Source: Breviolum minutum Mf 1.05b.01
Taxonomy: Eukaryota > Sar > Dinophyceae > Suessiales > Symbiodiniaceae
Assembly: GCA_000507305.1 (NCBI GenBank)
Contig: DF240049.1
Coordinates: 2,277 to 66,276, forward strand
Direction: 5' to 3'
DNA: 64,000 nucleotides
Positions 1 to 11,543 of this stretch are shown here, in pieces. Position numbers and translations under genes: made by a program. The notes below the pieces were generated by a model, which saw only the letters and a program-made list of their open reading frames with translations, was not told the DNA's origin and ran no database searches. Positions within the stretch are counted from its first letter, which is position 1. Every line of letters begins with the position of its first letter.

Positions 1-80
1 CCTCTTTTTTTAACCCCTGCTGTCCCTGGAACCTCTTTTTTTAACCCCCGCCCTCCCTGTTTAACCCCCGAACCTGTTTC
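1..80. repeat. C-rich minisatellite, left arm of an inverted arrangement
   Basis: Three degenerate units read CCTCTTTTTTTAACCCC, CCTCTTTTTTTAACCCCCG and CTGTTTAACCCCCG. Each is a T-run followed by AACCCC. The complementary motif (GGGGTTAAAAAAA) is repeated at about 597-835, so the two arrays face each other. The unit recalls a telomere repeat but is too irregular and too long to be one. This is seen directly; the function is unknown. Confidence 0.7.
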
Positions 81-197
81 TGTAATCTTCCATCCATGGA
101 CCCCTCTCTTTTGAACCATCCAATTTGCTTTCCGGTGTTCCTGTGGCCTGCTGCCGTGCCCCAGCTCTTGTTCCTGTTCCTGTTGCTGCTTCTGCTG

Positions 198-500
198 CTG
201 GTGGTGGTGGTGTTGTTGTTGGTGGTGTTGTTGTTGTTGTTGTTGTTCTTTGTGGTTGTTGGTGTTGTTGTTGTTGTTGTTGTTGGTGTTGTTATTGTTG
301 TTGTTGTCGTCGTGAGAGGAGGCAACCTAAAAGATAAAAAAACTGGAAGGGGTTGGGGGGAGGGCGCAGCGCCCTCCCCCCAGTGCACTCGCTGTTGTTG
401 TTTGTTGTTTGTTGTTTGTTGTTTGTTGTGTGTTGTTGGTTGTCGGTTGTCGGTTGTTGGTTGTTGTTGTGATTGTTGTCGTTGTTGTTGTTGTTGCAAG
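198..500. repeat. GTT microsatellite blocks
   Basis: Two tracts, about 198-311 and 394-497, are made of GTT and GTTT units with a few interruptions. They give long fake reading frames: poly-Val/Leu/Cys on the plus strand and poly-Thr/Asn/Gln on the minus strand. They are separated by the GC-rich module described next. Confidence 0.85.
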
Positions 501-569
501 CAATGTGGCCGTGAGAAGAGGCAACCTAAAAGATAAAGAAGTTGCGCAGCCCCCCCCCAGTGCGCTCGC
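312..569. repeat. Duplicated module with GC hairpin
   Basis: Two diverged copies lie at about 312-391 and 511-569. Both begin GTGAGAGGAGGCAACC or GTGAGAAGAGGCAACC, continue TAAAAGATAAA, and end CCCCCAGTGC followed by A or G and CTCGC. Copy 1 contains a perfect 13-bp inverted repeat (355-367 against 369-381, arms GGGGGGAGGGCGC) with a one-base loop. Copy 2 keeps only the C-rich right arm. Each copy follows a GTT tract, so the whole unit (microsatellite plus module) appears tandemly duplicated. Confidence 0.75.
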
Positions 570-596
570 AGTTGGGATACTGAGAGGCCTCCAAGG

Positions 597-835
597 GTTA
601 ATAAAAAAGGGTTAGGGGTTAGAAAAATTGGTCGGGAGGTAACAAAAAAGGGATGGGGGGGTTAAAAAAAAAGGTCCGGGGGTTAAAAAAAATAGGTTCC
701 GGGGGTTGAAGAAATAATATTCCCGGGGGTTAAATAAATAGGTTTTTGTGGGGGTTAAAAAAAATAGGTTTTGGGGGTTAAAAAAATAGGGTAGGTTAAA
801 AAAATAGGGTACGGGGGTTAAAAAAAAAAGGAAGC
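597..835. repeat. G-rich minisatellite, right arm
   Basis: About ten degenerate units of the form GGGGGTTAAAAAAAATAGG repeat with a spacing of roughly 18-30 bases. This is the reverse complement of the C-rich array at 1-80. A short GGGTTAGGGGTTAG stretch near 608 looks telomere-like but does not continue as a telomere array. Confidence 0.75.
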
Positions 836-849
836 CCTTAAAATTTATT

Positions 850-1110
850 ATATTCAACAAATAATTAAATTCTTTTCTTTTTCTTTATTATTAAACAAAT
901 AAATATTCATTAAATTAAATATTATTATATATATTTTTTTTTTATAAAAAAAATAATTAAAATTCTTTAAATAATAATATAAATATTATAAATATTAAAT
1001 ATAAAAAAAAAATATTTATCAAATTATTTATAAGCATTTTTTTATATATAAATATTTATATTTAAATTTACCTATTTAAATTCATTATAATCAAAATTAC
1101 TATTATTATA
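850..1110. other. Nearly pure A/T island
   Basis: This stretch is almost free of G and C and consists of short A-runs, T-runs and TATA/AATAA words. No gene or RNA is visible. It separates the G-rich minisatellite from ordinary sequence at 1110-1560. It could be a low-complexity spacer or intron; nothing in it favours an organelle origin. Confidence 0.7.
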
Positions 1111-1599
1111 CCCGATGGTTTTTGAGATATTTACGTACATTCTGGAATTCCAAGTAATTGAATCAATTTAGTATCGCTACTTCCGTCTAGCTCTTTTGCT
1201 TTCAAATTCTTTCCCTAATATATTTTTGAATTGCATTAATTATTTTTTGCCATCTCGCTGTGCTCCGTTGCTCTAGTTACGTTACTGTAAGTATTCCGCG
1301 CTTCTTGAACTACTTAAGTAACCCTACGTTACCTAGCTATTCTATTGTCAGTGCTTTTATCTACTCCATTTTCATTAGTTTGCTTTAGCTGCTCTGCTCT
1401 CAGCTCTTTTAGCTACCCTCAACTATTTACCCATTTCTACAAAGCTTAAAAAACACGATTCTATACAGACCTCTCACGTGCTACACACATCAATTTCCCA
1501 AAAAAACTGAATCCAATAAATCTTGGTGTAGAACAATTTTTATAGTAGCTACAGCAGTCTTGTTTTCGATAACGCGAAAGAATCAATACAATGTGCGTT

Positions 1600-4500
1600 C
1601 GCGCCGACGACCCAAACTTGCATCCCTTCAACTATGCGTAGAGAACAGCACCGATGATCGCGAAGGTTTCATTGCCCGAGCCCTTGCTTCCACAATGGCA
1701 GCGATGTTCATTGTAGTACTGGGGTTTGGACGGTGCTAGAACTGAGAACCGTTCCACAACGTCAGGTCGGCAAGGCCTCCAACCCAAAAGCACAAACTTC
1801 CTCGAAGTAGTTGTATCCAACGACAGGGCGACAAAGGCATAGAAGCAGAAGCCATGCAAAGCTGTCACGCTAGCCACCACCAGACCCCATCTGGGGCAAG
1901 CTGCAAAGTTCTGTTTTGTGGCAAATACCTTGGAAGCAACCAAGCTTTGTTCAAACTCAGGAAACATGTTTCCAGGCGTGCGCAATATCATTTTGCCCAG
2001 CAACTTGTGAACTGCTCGAACAACTGTTTGGGCCTCACCCAGACCTGCACATGCAAAACCTAATCATCAATAGTGTTGACATCAGCTTCGCAAACAGAAA
2101 GCAATGCCACAAAGGGAAACTGCGCAGCAAGCCAAAAATTGAATCAAGGCTCGGTAGTCATGCCCGGCCACAACACGTCCAGGCTTCACGCGCGGGATCC
2201 AATTATGTAAATCCTGTTCAACCTGTCGTGGCACGTGTTCCAATAAGTTCCAAAAGTTCGGCACACATAAAGACAGAAAACACGCCCAGAAACAGACTTG
2301 AAGTCATGCTTGCCATCAATGAAAACCTCAAAACAAGTTCAATGTGCAAAAACCATTGGGAACATGTCTCCGAACGCATTCAAGCCAAAGGTTGCGTGGA
2401 CAAACACCCTTAGAATTACAAAGTTGAAAATCCAGGCGTCGATGTCCAAGCTTGCAGTTGCCCAACGAGCACATGCGCGCAACAAAGTAGCCCCTCAGTG
2501 TCACAATACACGCGTTCGGTTCAACGTCTGCAACAAGCGAAGAAGGCAAGTGATCAAATCGTGATGCAACAAGTAAGACCTCCATTGCAAACTTACACTT
2601 TGCGGGCAAGTCGCGGGCAGAAACTTCTGCTGAACTGCGTCGGCAAAGGCGCGCGCGAGAGCCAAAGCGTGCCAATCTGAATGATTTCGCAATGGCTGGT
2701 TTGCTGCAATGAAAATAAAAGGGCATTTAAGGTTCTATGTATCATACCAGGAACAATCTTTTGGCTAGGCACTGTCCATCAACATCATGTTCAGGTGCTT
2801 GAAAAATGCGCCTATTGCGGGTTCTGAAAAAGTTCATTGCGTCGCCAAAGTCTCCCGAGCCAACATCAATTTGCCTCCCAACCCGAATGCAGTGCTGGTT
2901 TTGGGTTGCGGGCTCACACTGTCACAACTCCCGCCTCCCATCATACTTCCCAGGATACGGATCAATGCCTAAGGTTTCCAAAATCTCTTGCGACAGCACG
3001 CACTGCCTGCGCCTATGTCAAGCCAAGGCGCCCAAGTACCGCAGTTGCGGAAATCGGGACAGAAGATCGAACGCCACGTGCCCCAAGTGCGTTCCAATTT
3101 CCACCTTTCTTTGGCAACGGAAACAGCTGCCCAGGTTGGGAAGCCGCTGAGATTCAGGCCATATGCAATTTTTGAGGCCCCATTGACTCCAGCAAGGCAC
3201 CTTAGACATACAGCGGCCCAATGAGAATTCGCCACCAAAATGGAATCAATACAAAGCTGTATCTTAGACGCTGTGAAGGCAAAGCAAGCAAACAATTTCA
3301 TAGGAACAACATGCTTGAAAGCATGGCATGGTGGCGAATGCATCAAAAAGGAGAAAACCAAGCCGGTTGTAAAATGCTGGGTGGCCAAGAGTTGCTGTCC
3401 TCAATTCATCTTCACTGCGAAAATTTCCTGGCAAAGCAAAAGATGCATGATTGCTACAATGCCGCCTCGACTGGTTTGGAAAAAGGAAACACTGCAAAGG
3501 ACACGCTACGACATATCGAAGTTGCACAATATGCTATGATTTCACTATGGTTTTGAAACGGTCGTATCAAGCATGGAATGCTTGCACTAACATTCCGCTT
3601 TGTGTTGTCGCCTGCTGCATTGGGTGGAAAGGAAGGCAAAGCTAGTCTTCGTTGCAAGTGATGCCGCAGAAGTGCCGTCTCCAGTTGGTATTGCACCTGT
3701 CAGACTTTAGTCAGCCGGAAATTTAAGACTCAAATCCACAATATGGATGTGTGGATGTGTCCCATAACTAGGGGCCACTCAAATTGACCATTTCCAATAT
3801 TTTGGAGGTCCTAATTCGAAGCACACCCACATCTTTGGGCGGATCATTGCAAATTATCATTTTGCTCGGAAGTTTTGAGCTGGTCTTTTGAGTTGGTGAC
3901 TAGTTATTGATGCAGCAAAACCCGAAAACCTATTTGGACAAAGGGGCAAGGTGCGAAGAAACAGCCAGGTCCTTAGCAAGCAAGCAGATACAGGTTCCAT
4001 CAGCAAAAGTTTGGAGCCGAGGCAAAATTCAAAAAAACTAGACAGATGATAGCAAGCCTCAAACGCTACCAAGTGAATAGACAAAAACGGTGACTCACAT
4101 TCCTACGTCGCACGCACAGGACAGTCTAGAGTTTCCACTCCATGAAGTATGCATTTCTTGACGGAAAGACGTCGTGTCCAGTACAAAACTTGCACATTTT
4201 AGAAAGCGGAACTAAAGATGCAAAAGCCGAGGGTCTTTGGATGCTTTGGCCAGTCGACTGTAAAGCTGATAACAAGCCCATGGGGCAGCGCATGCGGGGA
4301 TTGGAGGAGGACTCGGTGTTCAGTTCCGCTCGTCTTACTAGTGGACCCCCCGAAAGAAAACAGAAAAGACTCACTTCAATTCAAGCACCAGTGGGGAACC
4401 CATCTCACTCAGTCTAAATCCAGTCCAGTCATTCGCAGAAAAGTGCAGGGATAAGGAGAAAACTAACGGAGCGGCAAAGGGATCTGGCTGTAGGCTTGTG

Positions 4501-5150
4501 GCTAAATTCTCTGTGAATTTTTTTTGAAACAATACACCTGGAAATAACATCGACCCCTCATGCCAATGGAGACCCAACCATTTCAGTATTGGCCAAGTTT
4601 GTTTCAGCGTCGCTCGCAATACTGATAGTGCGTTGCCAAGTTGCAGCTGCATGCATGCACTTGAGCCCATGTGATGCAAAATCTCCAGACCAAGCTGCAT
4701 GGAATTCCTGACAATCAAAAACGTGTCCAGCTCAACAACCAATCAACATCACAGTCCAACATTCAGCTGGTCAAAAAAAATATTTCACCTTATACAAAAT
4801 GCACACTGGGGTGATGTCACTTGAGGTATCAATCGCTTCAAACGAAAACCGAAGAAATCCGGGGCGAATGGCTACAGCTTTCAGTCCAAGGATTCCGATC
4901 ATACGGGTTTGAATTCAATTCCTCCATGGAACACCCCAAAACCTTCAAGTCTTCCATGATCAATCACACCAACCTTACTTTAGTTAGTAATGAAACGGCT
5001 AATGAGGCAGAAAACCCCACTAAACTGGCAAACCATTCAAAGTTGAGTTTCTCCACTGCTTCTTGCAGGGGCCCATCTTCACGTGGAAGTCGCAATGGCA
5101 ATTTGAAGATCAAGTCGCCTTAACAGTTTGGAGAGACAACGACTTTGCAA
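1600..5150. other. Compositionally distinct, ORF-rich island without recognised genes
   Basis: Compared with flanking DNA this stretch has fewer homopolymer runs, more GCAA/TTGC-type words, and long open frames on both strands. Examples are minus 1632-2003, plus 1916-2413, minus 2328-2726, minus 2969-3388, plus 4142-4417 and minus 4371-4742. The frames overlap each other and none shows a family signature, so no gene is called. It may be a decayed mobile element, an insertion from another source, or simply a stretch with few stop codons. Confidence 0.4.
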
Positions 5151-5738
5151 AAACCAACCACTGGCCCTCACAAAATCAGCATCACTTTGGGCTTAAGACT
5201 GGATGACATTGGTTACATGTGGCAACCTGGCCTGCCACCGAATCAAACGCACAAAACCACCAGCCTATGTCACTAGTATCCAATTCGGATTGTGCACTCA
5301 CTGAATTTTGTAACTGTTTGGCATCAAGAGCAAAATTATTTGCCACCACTCCTTGCTCCGTCTACTGTAGGTTTTCAAGCTACTTGGAGCTAAGAACTTG
5401 AGTGAACGCGATGCACACAGGTAATGTGGTAAATCTGGAAAATCAAATCGGCAACACGATAGTGTATTTCATTTTGAATCAGGCAGCCAAGCTGCCAATG
5501 GAATCACGCACTTGCTGGCACATGTAGTCGAAGCCTTCCTTGATAACTTTGCTTTGAGCACAAAACGGAGCCACCGTGTTACCTACAAACGTGCCACTTT
5601 TGTGTCTATGCCCTTTACTGATATAATTTGAAACGTGAAAGAATCTATGAGCTCTCACCAATCAGTAGAAAGGATTCTTCTGATACTGGACTTCAAGGGC
5701 AGACTTGTTATACGAATGATGTTCTCCTTCCTTCATCA

Positions 5739-5981
5739 ATTTAGCGGAGGTTTCTTTGAAGCCTGCTCATTTTTTCTGCCATCAAAGGCATCTGTTCTAC
5801 TTTCGGCTCTTTCTGGTTGAATCTCTGATTCAATATCCTGTTGAGATAAGGCATTTTTTGTAGTGTGAAGGATGCTACATATTTTTTGCATTCGGGCATC
5901 AAGGCTTAAAGAGCGGAAACACATCTCTCCAAGCTTTTCGGTGATGATCATGACGTGGAGGTTAATGCCTCTACATGTCAA
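5739..5981 (-). CDS. Unrecognised coding patch, possible 3' end of a gene
   Basis: A minus-strand frame ends in a stop codon after the residues ASKKPPLN. It is charged and soluble-looking, with segments EKLGEMCFRSLSLDARMQ and SQQDIESEIQPERAESRTD. No domain is recognised. The first Met of the frame sits at the upper end, but in this intron-rich genome the true 5' boundary is more likely a splice acceptor. The opposite strand holds no equally convincing frame. This is a plausible exon rather than a proven gene. Confidence 0.35.
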
Positions 5982-6373
5982 CCCAGATGTGGAAAAAGGT
6001 CAAATGGACAAGCCGCCCTGTGGAAGAAATAGATGAAATAGAAGCTGCAAACATCATAGACTTACTTGCCCTTTTGATGGCAACAGCGCCTGCAAATGCT
6101 GCTAAGGTTTGGAAGGCTTCAGCAGTCTGTACCTTCGCAATTTTCAGTCTGGAGAGTCCCAGATGGAAGATAAAGTCCTGCCACAGAAGGAAAATTCAGG
6201 ACGATGTTTCTCTGGAAAATCAAACCTGTGTCCCAATCCTGAAGTTCTTCTGTGTCAAAGTCCAATGTCACTGTGAGCTTCACATTTCAGTGCATTTCAA
6301 GTCTTTTCAAATCTTTTTCCACAAAAACACACATTGACACTGTCATCATTCCCCTCGTTTTTGACTGTTTCGC

Positions 6374-6556
6374 ATGTCATCCTTCCGTCGATTTCGTGAC
6401 CGTTTTTTTGCCGTCCAAGTCACCCGGGTCGCGTTGCGGAAGCTCAGCTCTGGCACGCTCCAACTGGACGTCTCGCACTGCATGGCCTCGACGAAAACAG
6501 GCGTTGTTTTTGAGCACCAATTTTTAGCTTCACAGGAAAACGAAGATATCTTTTGA
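6374..6556 (+). CDS. Possible coding exon, strand uncertain
   Basis: The 6380-6510 stretch is richer in G and C than its surroundings and is open on both strands. The plus frame from ATG 6374 reads MSSFRRFRDRFFAVQV and continues to a stop at 6556. The minus strand also has a coding-looking frame (segments ETSSWSVPELSFRN and AKKRSRNRRKDD). Neighbouring exons are on the minus strand, so the minus reading may be correct. No family is recognised. Confidence 0.2.
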   Translation: MSSFRRFRDRFFAVQVTRVALRKLSSGTLQLDVSHCMASTKTGVVFEHQFLASQENEDIF

Positions 6557-7768
6557 ACATCTTTTGAAGATGTTTGTGTTGGAAGTAAAACTCATAGATT
6601 CATCAACTTCTTGGAAGTTCATATTGAACTAGGCAACCTCAGGTGGCTGAAATGCTGAAGCGCCGATCAGTCATAGGATTTGGTGTGGCAATCCCAAGCT
6701 TGCTCCATGGCACCTATCTCACCGCTTCCGCATCAGACCCATCTTGAAATCAACAAAAATAGGGGTCCAAAATCATTGCCCTTTGCTGTTCTGAATCTGT
6801 CTTGCTTAGAATTACATTCTGTGAATGGTTACAAGATCTTTACCTTTTGAGCCTCAAAGGCCCCCATTCTATTGTTTGTTTGCTCCAATCCATCCAGAGC
6901 AGGGCACAAAGAATGATTTCAAGCAAGTTCAAAAGCTACTCGACTAACTTGTTAACATTGAAGAAATTGAGTAGCATGCAAAGCTTCGTAGCAAAAAGGT
7001 CCATTTCTTGATGGAAAATGTTTTGATCTTGATCTTCAATGATGAAGCCCCTCGCAACATGGGTTATGTGAAAGGTTCGTCATGAACAAATCAGTTATTT
7101 TTTGCCAGCTCAACATGCTGCAAGCTTTTCTCCCATGGGCAAGGCCCTCAGGAAGGTCTTCGAAGAGCAACCAACTCGGCGATTTTGGCCACCCCACCAC
7201 TTAGTTGATTCAGCCTGATCACGTAGGAAGGAGAATGATGGATACTCTGGAAAATATGATGAAGATGGATAATATCAAAACAAGGCATGTGATGTTAAAA
7301 CAGGTCCAAGATAAGAATAGACCTGCGATTGTTTTTGCCCCAAAAAACTGCAGTCCTGGTTACAAATGGAAGAATCCAGTACTTGTTGCAAGCATTCGCA
7401 GCCCGAAAACACCGAGCCCGTCGCTCTCAAGGGGTCTATTGCCCCGAGTATGTGTCATGAGGATGGCAACATTGAAAGTCTGCCACACCTCCGTCTGACT
7501 GATCTGGGATTCAATCAACCCTTCCGTTCGTTGTGCCAGAAAATCGCTCGGGGAATGTCACTTCTGGAAAGTATCAAGGTTTTTCCTAAAGGGTACATTT
7601 TGAATTCCAAATCTACATTGCGCTGGCTCTCCCAACCGCTCAGTATGTGCACTTAAGTCCTGCAAAGAACATTCCCAATGAAATTGCAGCTACATTCTAC
7701 ATTTGGCTTGGCAAACGAAACACCTCAAAAACCAAAACTGCTTGGGTTCAATCTAGGAAATTGATGTG

Positions 7769-8149
7769 TCAATCCATAGGTACCACTTCAAGTATGAATG
7801 CCTGATTCACCTGCAGTTCCATGTTTAGATCATCTCCAGGCAAAATTGAATTCTGGAAGGCATCAACACATGGCCTTACATATGGAAGTTCTTTAACATA
7901 GAAATGAATGAAATGTGCCAACACCGCTAAAAAAAACATACTCCAAATCAAACACACAGTGAAACCTAGAGACGTCCTGGATGTAGGAAACATTTCACCC
8001 GGTACACTTGCAATACCTGAAAACAAATGAATTTCAAAGCCAGCAAAACGGAGCCGTGATGCGAAAAATGCAGATTCAATTGTGCTTTGGTTGGTCATTG
8101 GCAGCTTCAAGGGTTTGGTTACCGAAAGTGTGGTGTGACTGATGGACAT
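7769..8149 (-). CDS. Hypothetical protein with one membrane segment
   Basis: An uninterrupted minus-strand frame runs to a stop after EVVPMD. It contains one strongly hydrophobic stretch, FTVCLIWSMFFLAVLAHF, that could span a membrane, followed by a polar tail (PGDDLNMELQVNQ). The family is not recognised. The DNA also contains TTTTCAG and CTGCAG, each followed by GT, so the frame may be several exons with short introns rather than one. The minus-strand exon at 8335-8418 lies just upstream and could belong to the same gene. Confidence 0.35.
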   Translation of the reverse strand: MSISHTTLSVTKPLKLPMTNQSTIESAFFASRLRFAGFEIHLFSGIASVPGEMFPTSRTSLGFTVCLIWSMFFLAVLAHFIHFYVKELPYVRPCVDAFQNSILPGDDLNMELQVNQAFILEVVPMD

Positions 8150-8334
8150 TTTTTAGATTTCAATCCTGTCAAAGCTGGAAACAAAGATCTCAAGCAGCCA
8201 AAGATCTGGGTAAATTTGATGATATTTCACCAACCTGGAGCCTGGAGTTTCTATATTTCCTGGTCAAATTCTTTACTAATAAACTACTTAAGAGATTTTC
8301 TCTCGAAGCAGTGCGTCATCATTCCATCATTCAC

Positions 8335-8418
8335 CCAAAGCCATGGGCACTTGCTGGTGAACTCCATCCAGGCTTTCCATGCATCAGCTGCTCCGGAACT
8401 TTTAGCAAAGTCTGTCAT
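8335..8418 (-). CDS. Unrecognised exon with good splice sites
   Basis: The exon is bounded by an acceptor ACTGAG and a donor GTGAATG, with 28 whole codons between them. The reading is ITEM-type context followed by MTDFAKSSGAADAW, KAWMEFTSKCPWLW. The Trp/Lys-rich, non-repetitive composition looks coding. The overlapping plus-strand frame (8087-8482) also stays open but has no splice support. No family is recognised. Confidence 0.4.
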
Positions 8419-8499
8419 CTCAGTGATCCGAATGCATTGGTTGGGGGAACACCGTGAAGACCTCGAAAATGATGCTCTTTAAATTGGATCATCTCCACA

Positions 8500-10040
8500 A
8501 AAAAGACATGTGAAAAACACACCACATAGGACATAGTTTTCGTAAGCATTTCAAACATTTCAACCTACACAAATCATTTTTGTACACACAATCAAGAACA
8601 TGCTGCTTTGATCTGTCTTTTTTATTGAATCATATTATCCATCCAATCCCCTCTCAAAACAGCATTTCTTCAACGTTTCACAGCTGCTAAGGATGCTGCC
8701 ACGTCGAGGAAACTTTCGGCCTCTCGAGGTTCCTCAAATCAAAATGTTTGAAGCTACCCTGTGAAAGGAACCGTATTCCAAAAAGTATCTCTTGGTTTAC
8801 TCCTTTTGTTTCTCAACAGCTACTTGGATATTCACAACCCAATTGAAGTTTCTGAATCAAAGGAACGATGACTTGGTGACTCGAATGAGCTCAAAGCAAT
8901 TCAAAGAGTTTGAGAGCTTAGAGTTGCTTTTGTCCACCGCAACGAACAACAAAACCACCACCACCAACAACAGCAACAACCAGAACAGCTCTTGAGTTTT
9001 GGTCGTGTTACATTTCTCCACTTGCACAAAATGACAATGCTGATTGCCGGCCTTTTCAACCTGGGCCTCTGGAAGTTTCCCACCTGGCAAGCACGCGACA
9101 CACATGTCACCGCTTTTCAGAGCTGTCAAAGTTTGAAAATTTTAATGACTTCAACAAAGGATACCAAAGGTTTCAAGGGTTTTCAACATTAAAAAAAAGT
9201 AGCCTTTGCCTTTGCATAGCTCCTCTTGAAATTTTAGGGACTGCCCCGAAACGCTCCCAAGCCTGCGTTGGAATGCCCTACGAGTTTTGTGCCAAAGGGC
9301 ACGCAGGCAAACCTAGTTCGGCTCATGCCTAAAGCTACAAAAACTACGAAAAAAACAGGTGTTTGAGCGATTCTAAGCATTTTCCACTGATCCTCTTCCG
9401 CTTGACATATGACATCATGGATTTCGGGCCAAGCACCTGTGAGCCAACAAACCGGTGGAAGCTGGATGAAAATTCAAAAAAATCAACGACCAATCCTTAG
9501 ACTTTTTGCATCGTTTGATCCGCATGCTTTCACCCTGACAAGAAGAAGTCAAAAACGTGTGAAGACTAGCAACGAACTGGGACTATCTGCCTTTGCCCAA
9601 GACACTCTTGCACACACAGCTTGGAGCACCCTCTCTGAAGAGAAAAACAACAATGACGACATTTAGCTGCATTGCTAAACTTTTTCCCCATGCCATAGGC
9701 ACTCTTGTCATCATGGTTCTGAACGCCTTGGAAGGCATATGGAGGCATCAAGATGTGCTGAGGTACCTACAGTATGCACAACCTGTGTGATTAGATCATC
9801 AGAAGCCTAAAATAAATGTGGATCCAGTATCAAAGCATCAAACATACTGTCTGTCAAGCAACCCTACGAGTGGGTATTCTAAGGTTCCAAATTTTGCTCC
9901 CCAAAAAACCATCATCTTTCAAGCTCCATTCATTGGTTCATATTGTACTGGTTTTGTATCTTCTTGGTGAATTAATATCTTGCATCAACATGCATTGCTG
10001 CTTTCCTTATCCGAAACCAATGATCCGGTAAACCAGTGAG
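8500..10040. other. Non-coding or unassigned stretch
   Basis: No convincing gene is seen. A plus frame at 9409-9666 is open and mildly coding-like (SNELGLSAFAQDTLAHT) but has no family match or paired splice sites. The rest has the homopolymer-rich texture of introns and spacers here. Confidence 0.4.
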
Positions 10041-10048
10041 ATCTGGAT

Positions 10049-10131
10049 CTAAGATCTCCACTCTGGAGGGGCATCAGGTGGAAGTGGTGGTGGCGCTTCT
10101 TCCGGTAAAGGAGGCGCCTCGCACGTTAAGT
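10049..10131 (-). CDS. Possible proline-rich C-terminal exon
   Basis: The minus-strand frame reads CEAPPLPEEAPPPLPPDAPP then EWRS and a stop at 10049-10051. It lies downstream of the last kinase-domain exon (11487-11543) on the same strand, so it may be the C-terminal tail of that gene. No clear acceptor was found at its upper end. The plus strand of the same DNA would encode a Gly/Ser-rich repeat, so the strand is not certain. Confidence 0.3.
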
Positions 10132-11486
10132 CCCACAAGGCAAGGAGAAAACTTTCCAATAGCTATTGCTTAAAGTCCTACGTTGCTGTTAGGGGTTGTA
10201 TTGCCTGTATCTTCTTACTCTCAAACTAATTCAAAGATTGAAAGTCAATCCAATTGAAATTACTCAAGCTGAAGAAAACTTAGGACATTCAAGTGAAGTT
10301 GTTACAACTTGATACAAGGCTGTGACTCTTGTAAATTGATCCGGGAGTGAATGTTTTCTTCACTCTTCATTCTTCATTTTCCTTTATTAGAGTGTCTTGT
10401 CAAGTTTGTGGTTGTGCCTTATCTCGTCTGGGATTGTTAGGGTGTGCAGGGACACCAACCATACCCCTACTCTCACACATCAAAACACTGAAACGACAAC
10501 GAGGTTCTCGTCTTTTTGCATCGTGGATGTCTGTCCCAAGGTCCCTTTCATTCCCAACCACACTGGAGGAAACCCTACCCCTATACCATCCATCATCCTA
10601 ATCATCATCTACATCCTCAGCTTCAACATTTTGAACACTGAACGAAAAAGACTGTTTCTTCAGGTTTGACCTTCAAAATTGTTGAAATGAAAAATAGATT
10701 TTCTACAAAAAGTAGAAACAAACACCTTTACCACCCATTTTTGGACAACTGCAACAACCTTACCCTTCAACCCACACCTCTTGCAAGTCCACCATCGGGG
10801 GCAACTCTACAGCCTCCCATTTTCAACTAGGCATGTGTGCTTAACTTGAACTTGCAACAAAAATTCTTCCACCCCAAAAAGTCATGGAGGTAGGGCATCC
10901 AGCAAAGCAACTTACAGAATTGCATGGTGTTTTGACCATCGCGATTGGCATAAACGGTTAGTTGGATTTGTTGAACAGGATCACAAGTGTCTTTAAGACT
11001 TATCGGAACTTATCTCATGATCTTAGAATCTTAGCTGGCAGCTTTCATGAGAAGACATTACAGTAACGGGATACAGGTGGCATTGACAATGGCACAGCCT
11101 AGGCACCCTTGGTCCAAATCTTTGTCCCTTTTGTCAAAGTCACCTTTGCCAAAATTGCCATGTTCGCACCCTCAGACTTATGATCACAGGTTGAGAATTG
11201 ACAATCTATCATCTATACTCACTCTTCCTTCCTCCAAAATCAGAGACGCTTCAATGGATGACTAAGAGGGATTCCAATGATCCCAAATGGTGAATACCCT
11301 CAGGAAAATATCAAAAAATGCGCATATATGTTCTTAGCATGAGGGTTTCGATACTCCTCCTCTAGATAGCAAACTTTCATCAACTTTCATTCTCATCAAA
11401 ACTAGATGAAACGAAACATCTCTTCAACTTGTTTCGCCTCCTAACATGGAATATCGCAAGATGGACTTGAACCGTTTTTTGCCGAC

Positions 11487-11543
11487 CTTGAAGACTTCGA
11501 GCTCACAAGCTTCAGCGGAGGTCAAACGCTGCTGGGGATCCAC
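11487..11543 (-). CDS. Prp4-like kinase exon: end of kinase domain
   Basis: The exon encodes VDPQQRLTSAEACELEVFK in 19 codons, matching the conserved LDP..R.....AL segment with the structural Arg of subdomain XI. It is bounded by TCCAAG and a GTCGGC donor; an alternative acceptor CTCCAG ten bases upstream adds three residues. Usual HPF is replaced by ELEVF. Confidence 0.65.

Noticed and set aside
41..536. Overlapping plus and minus frames rich in Val/Leu/Cys or Thr/Asn/Gln
   Set aside because: They are translations of the GTT microsatellite and have no normal protein composition.
600..640. GGGTTAGGGGTTAG as a telomere
   Set aside because: Only two telomere-like units occur and the surrounding repeats differ in length and sequence.
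8087..8482. Plus-strand 131-codon frame
   Set aside because: It overlaps a minus-strand exon with good splice sites and contains intron-like parts.
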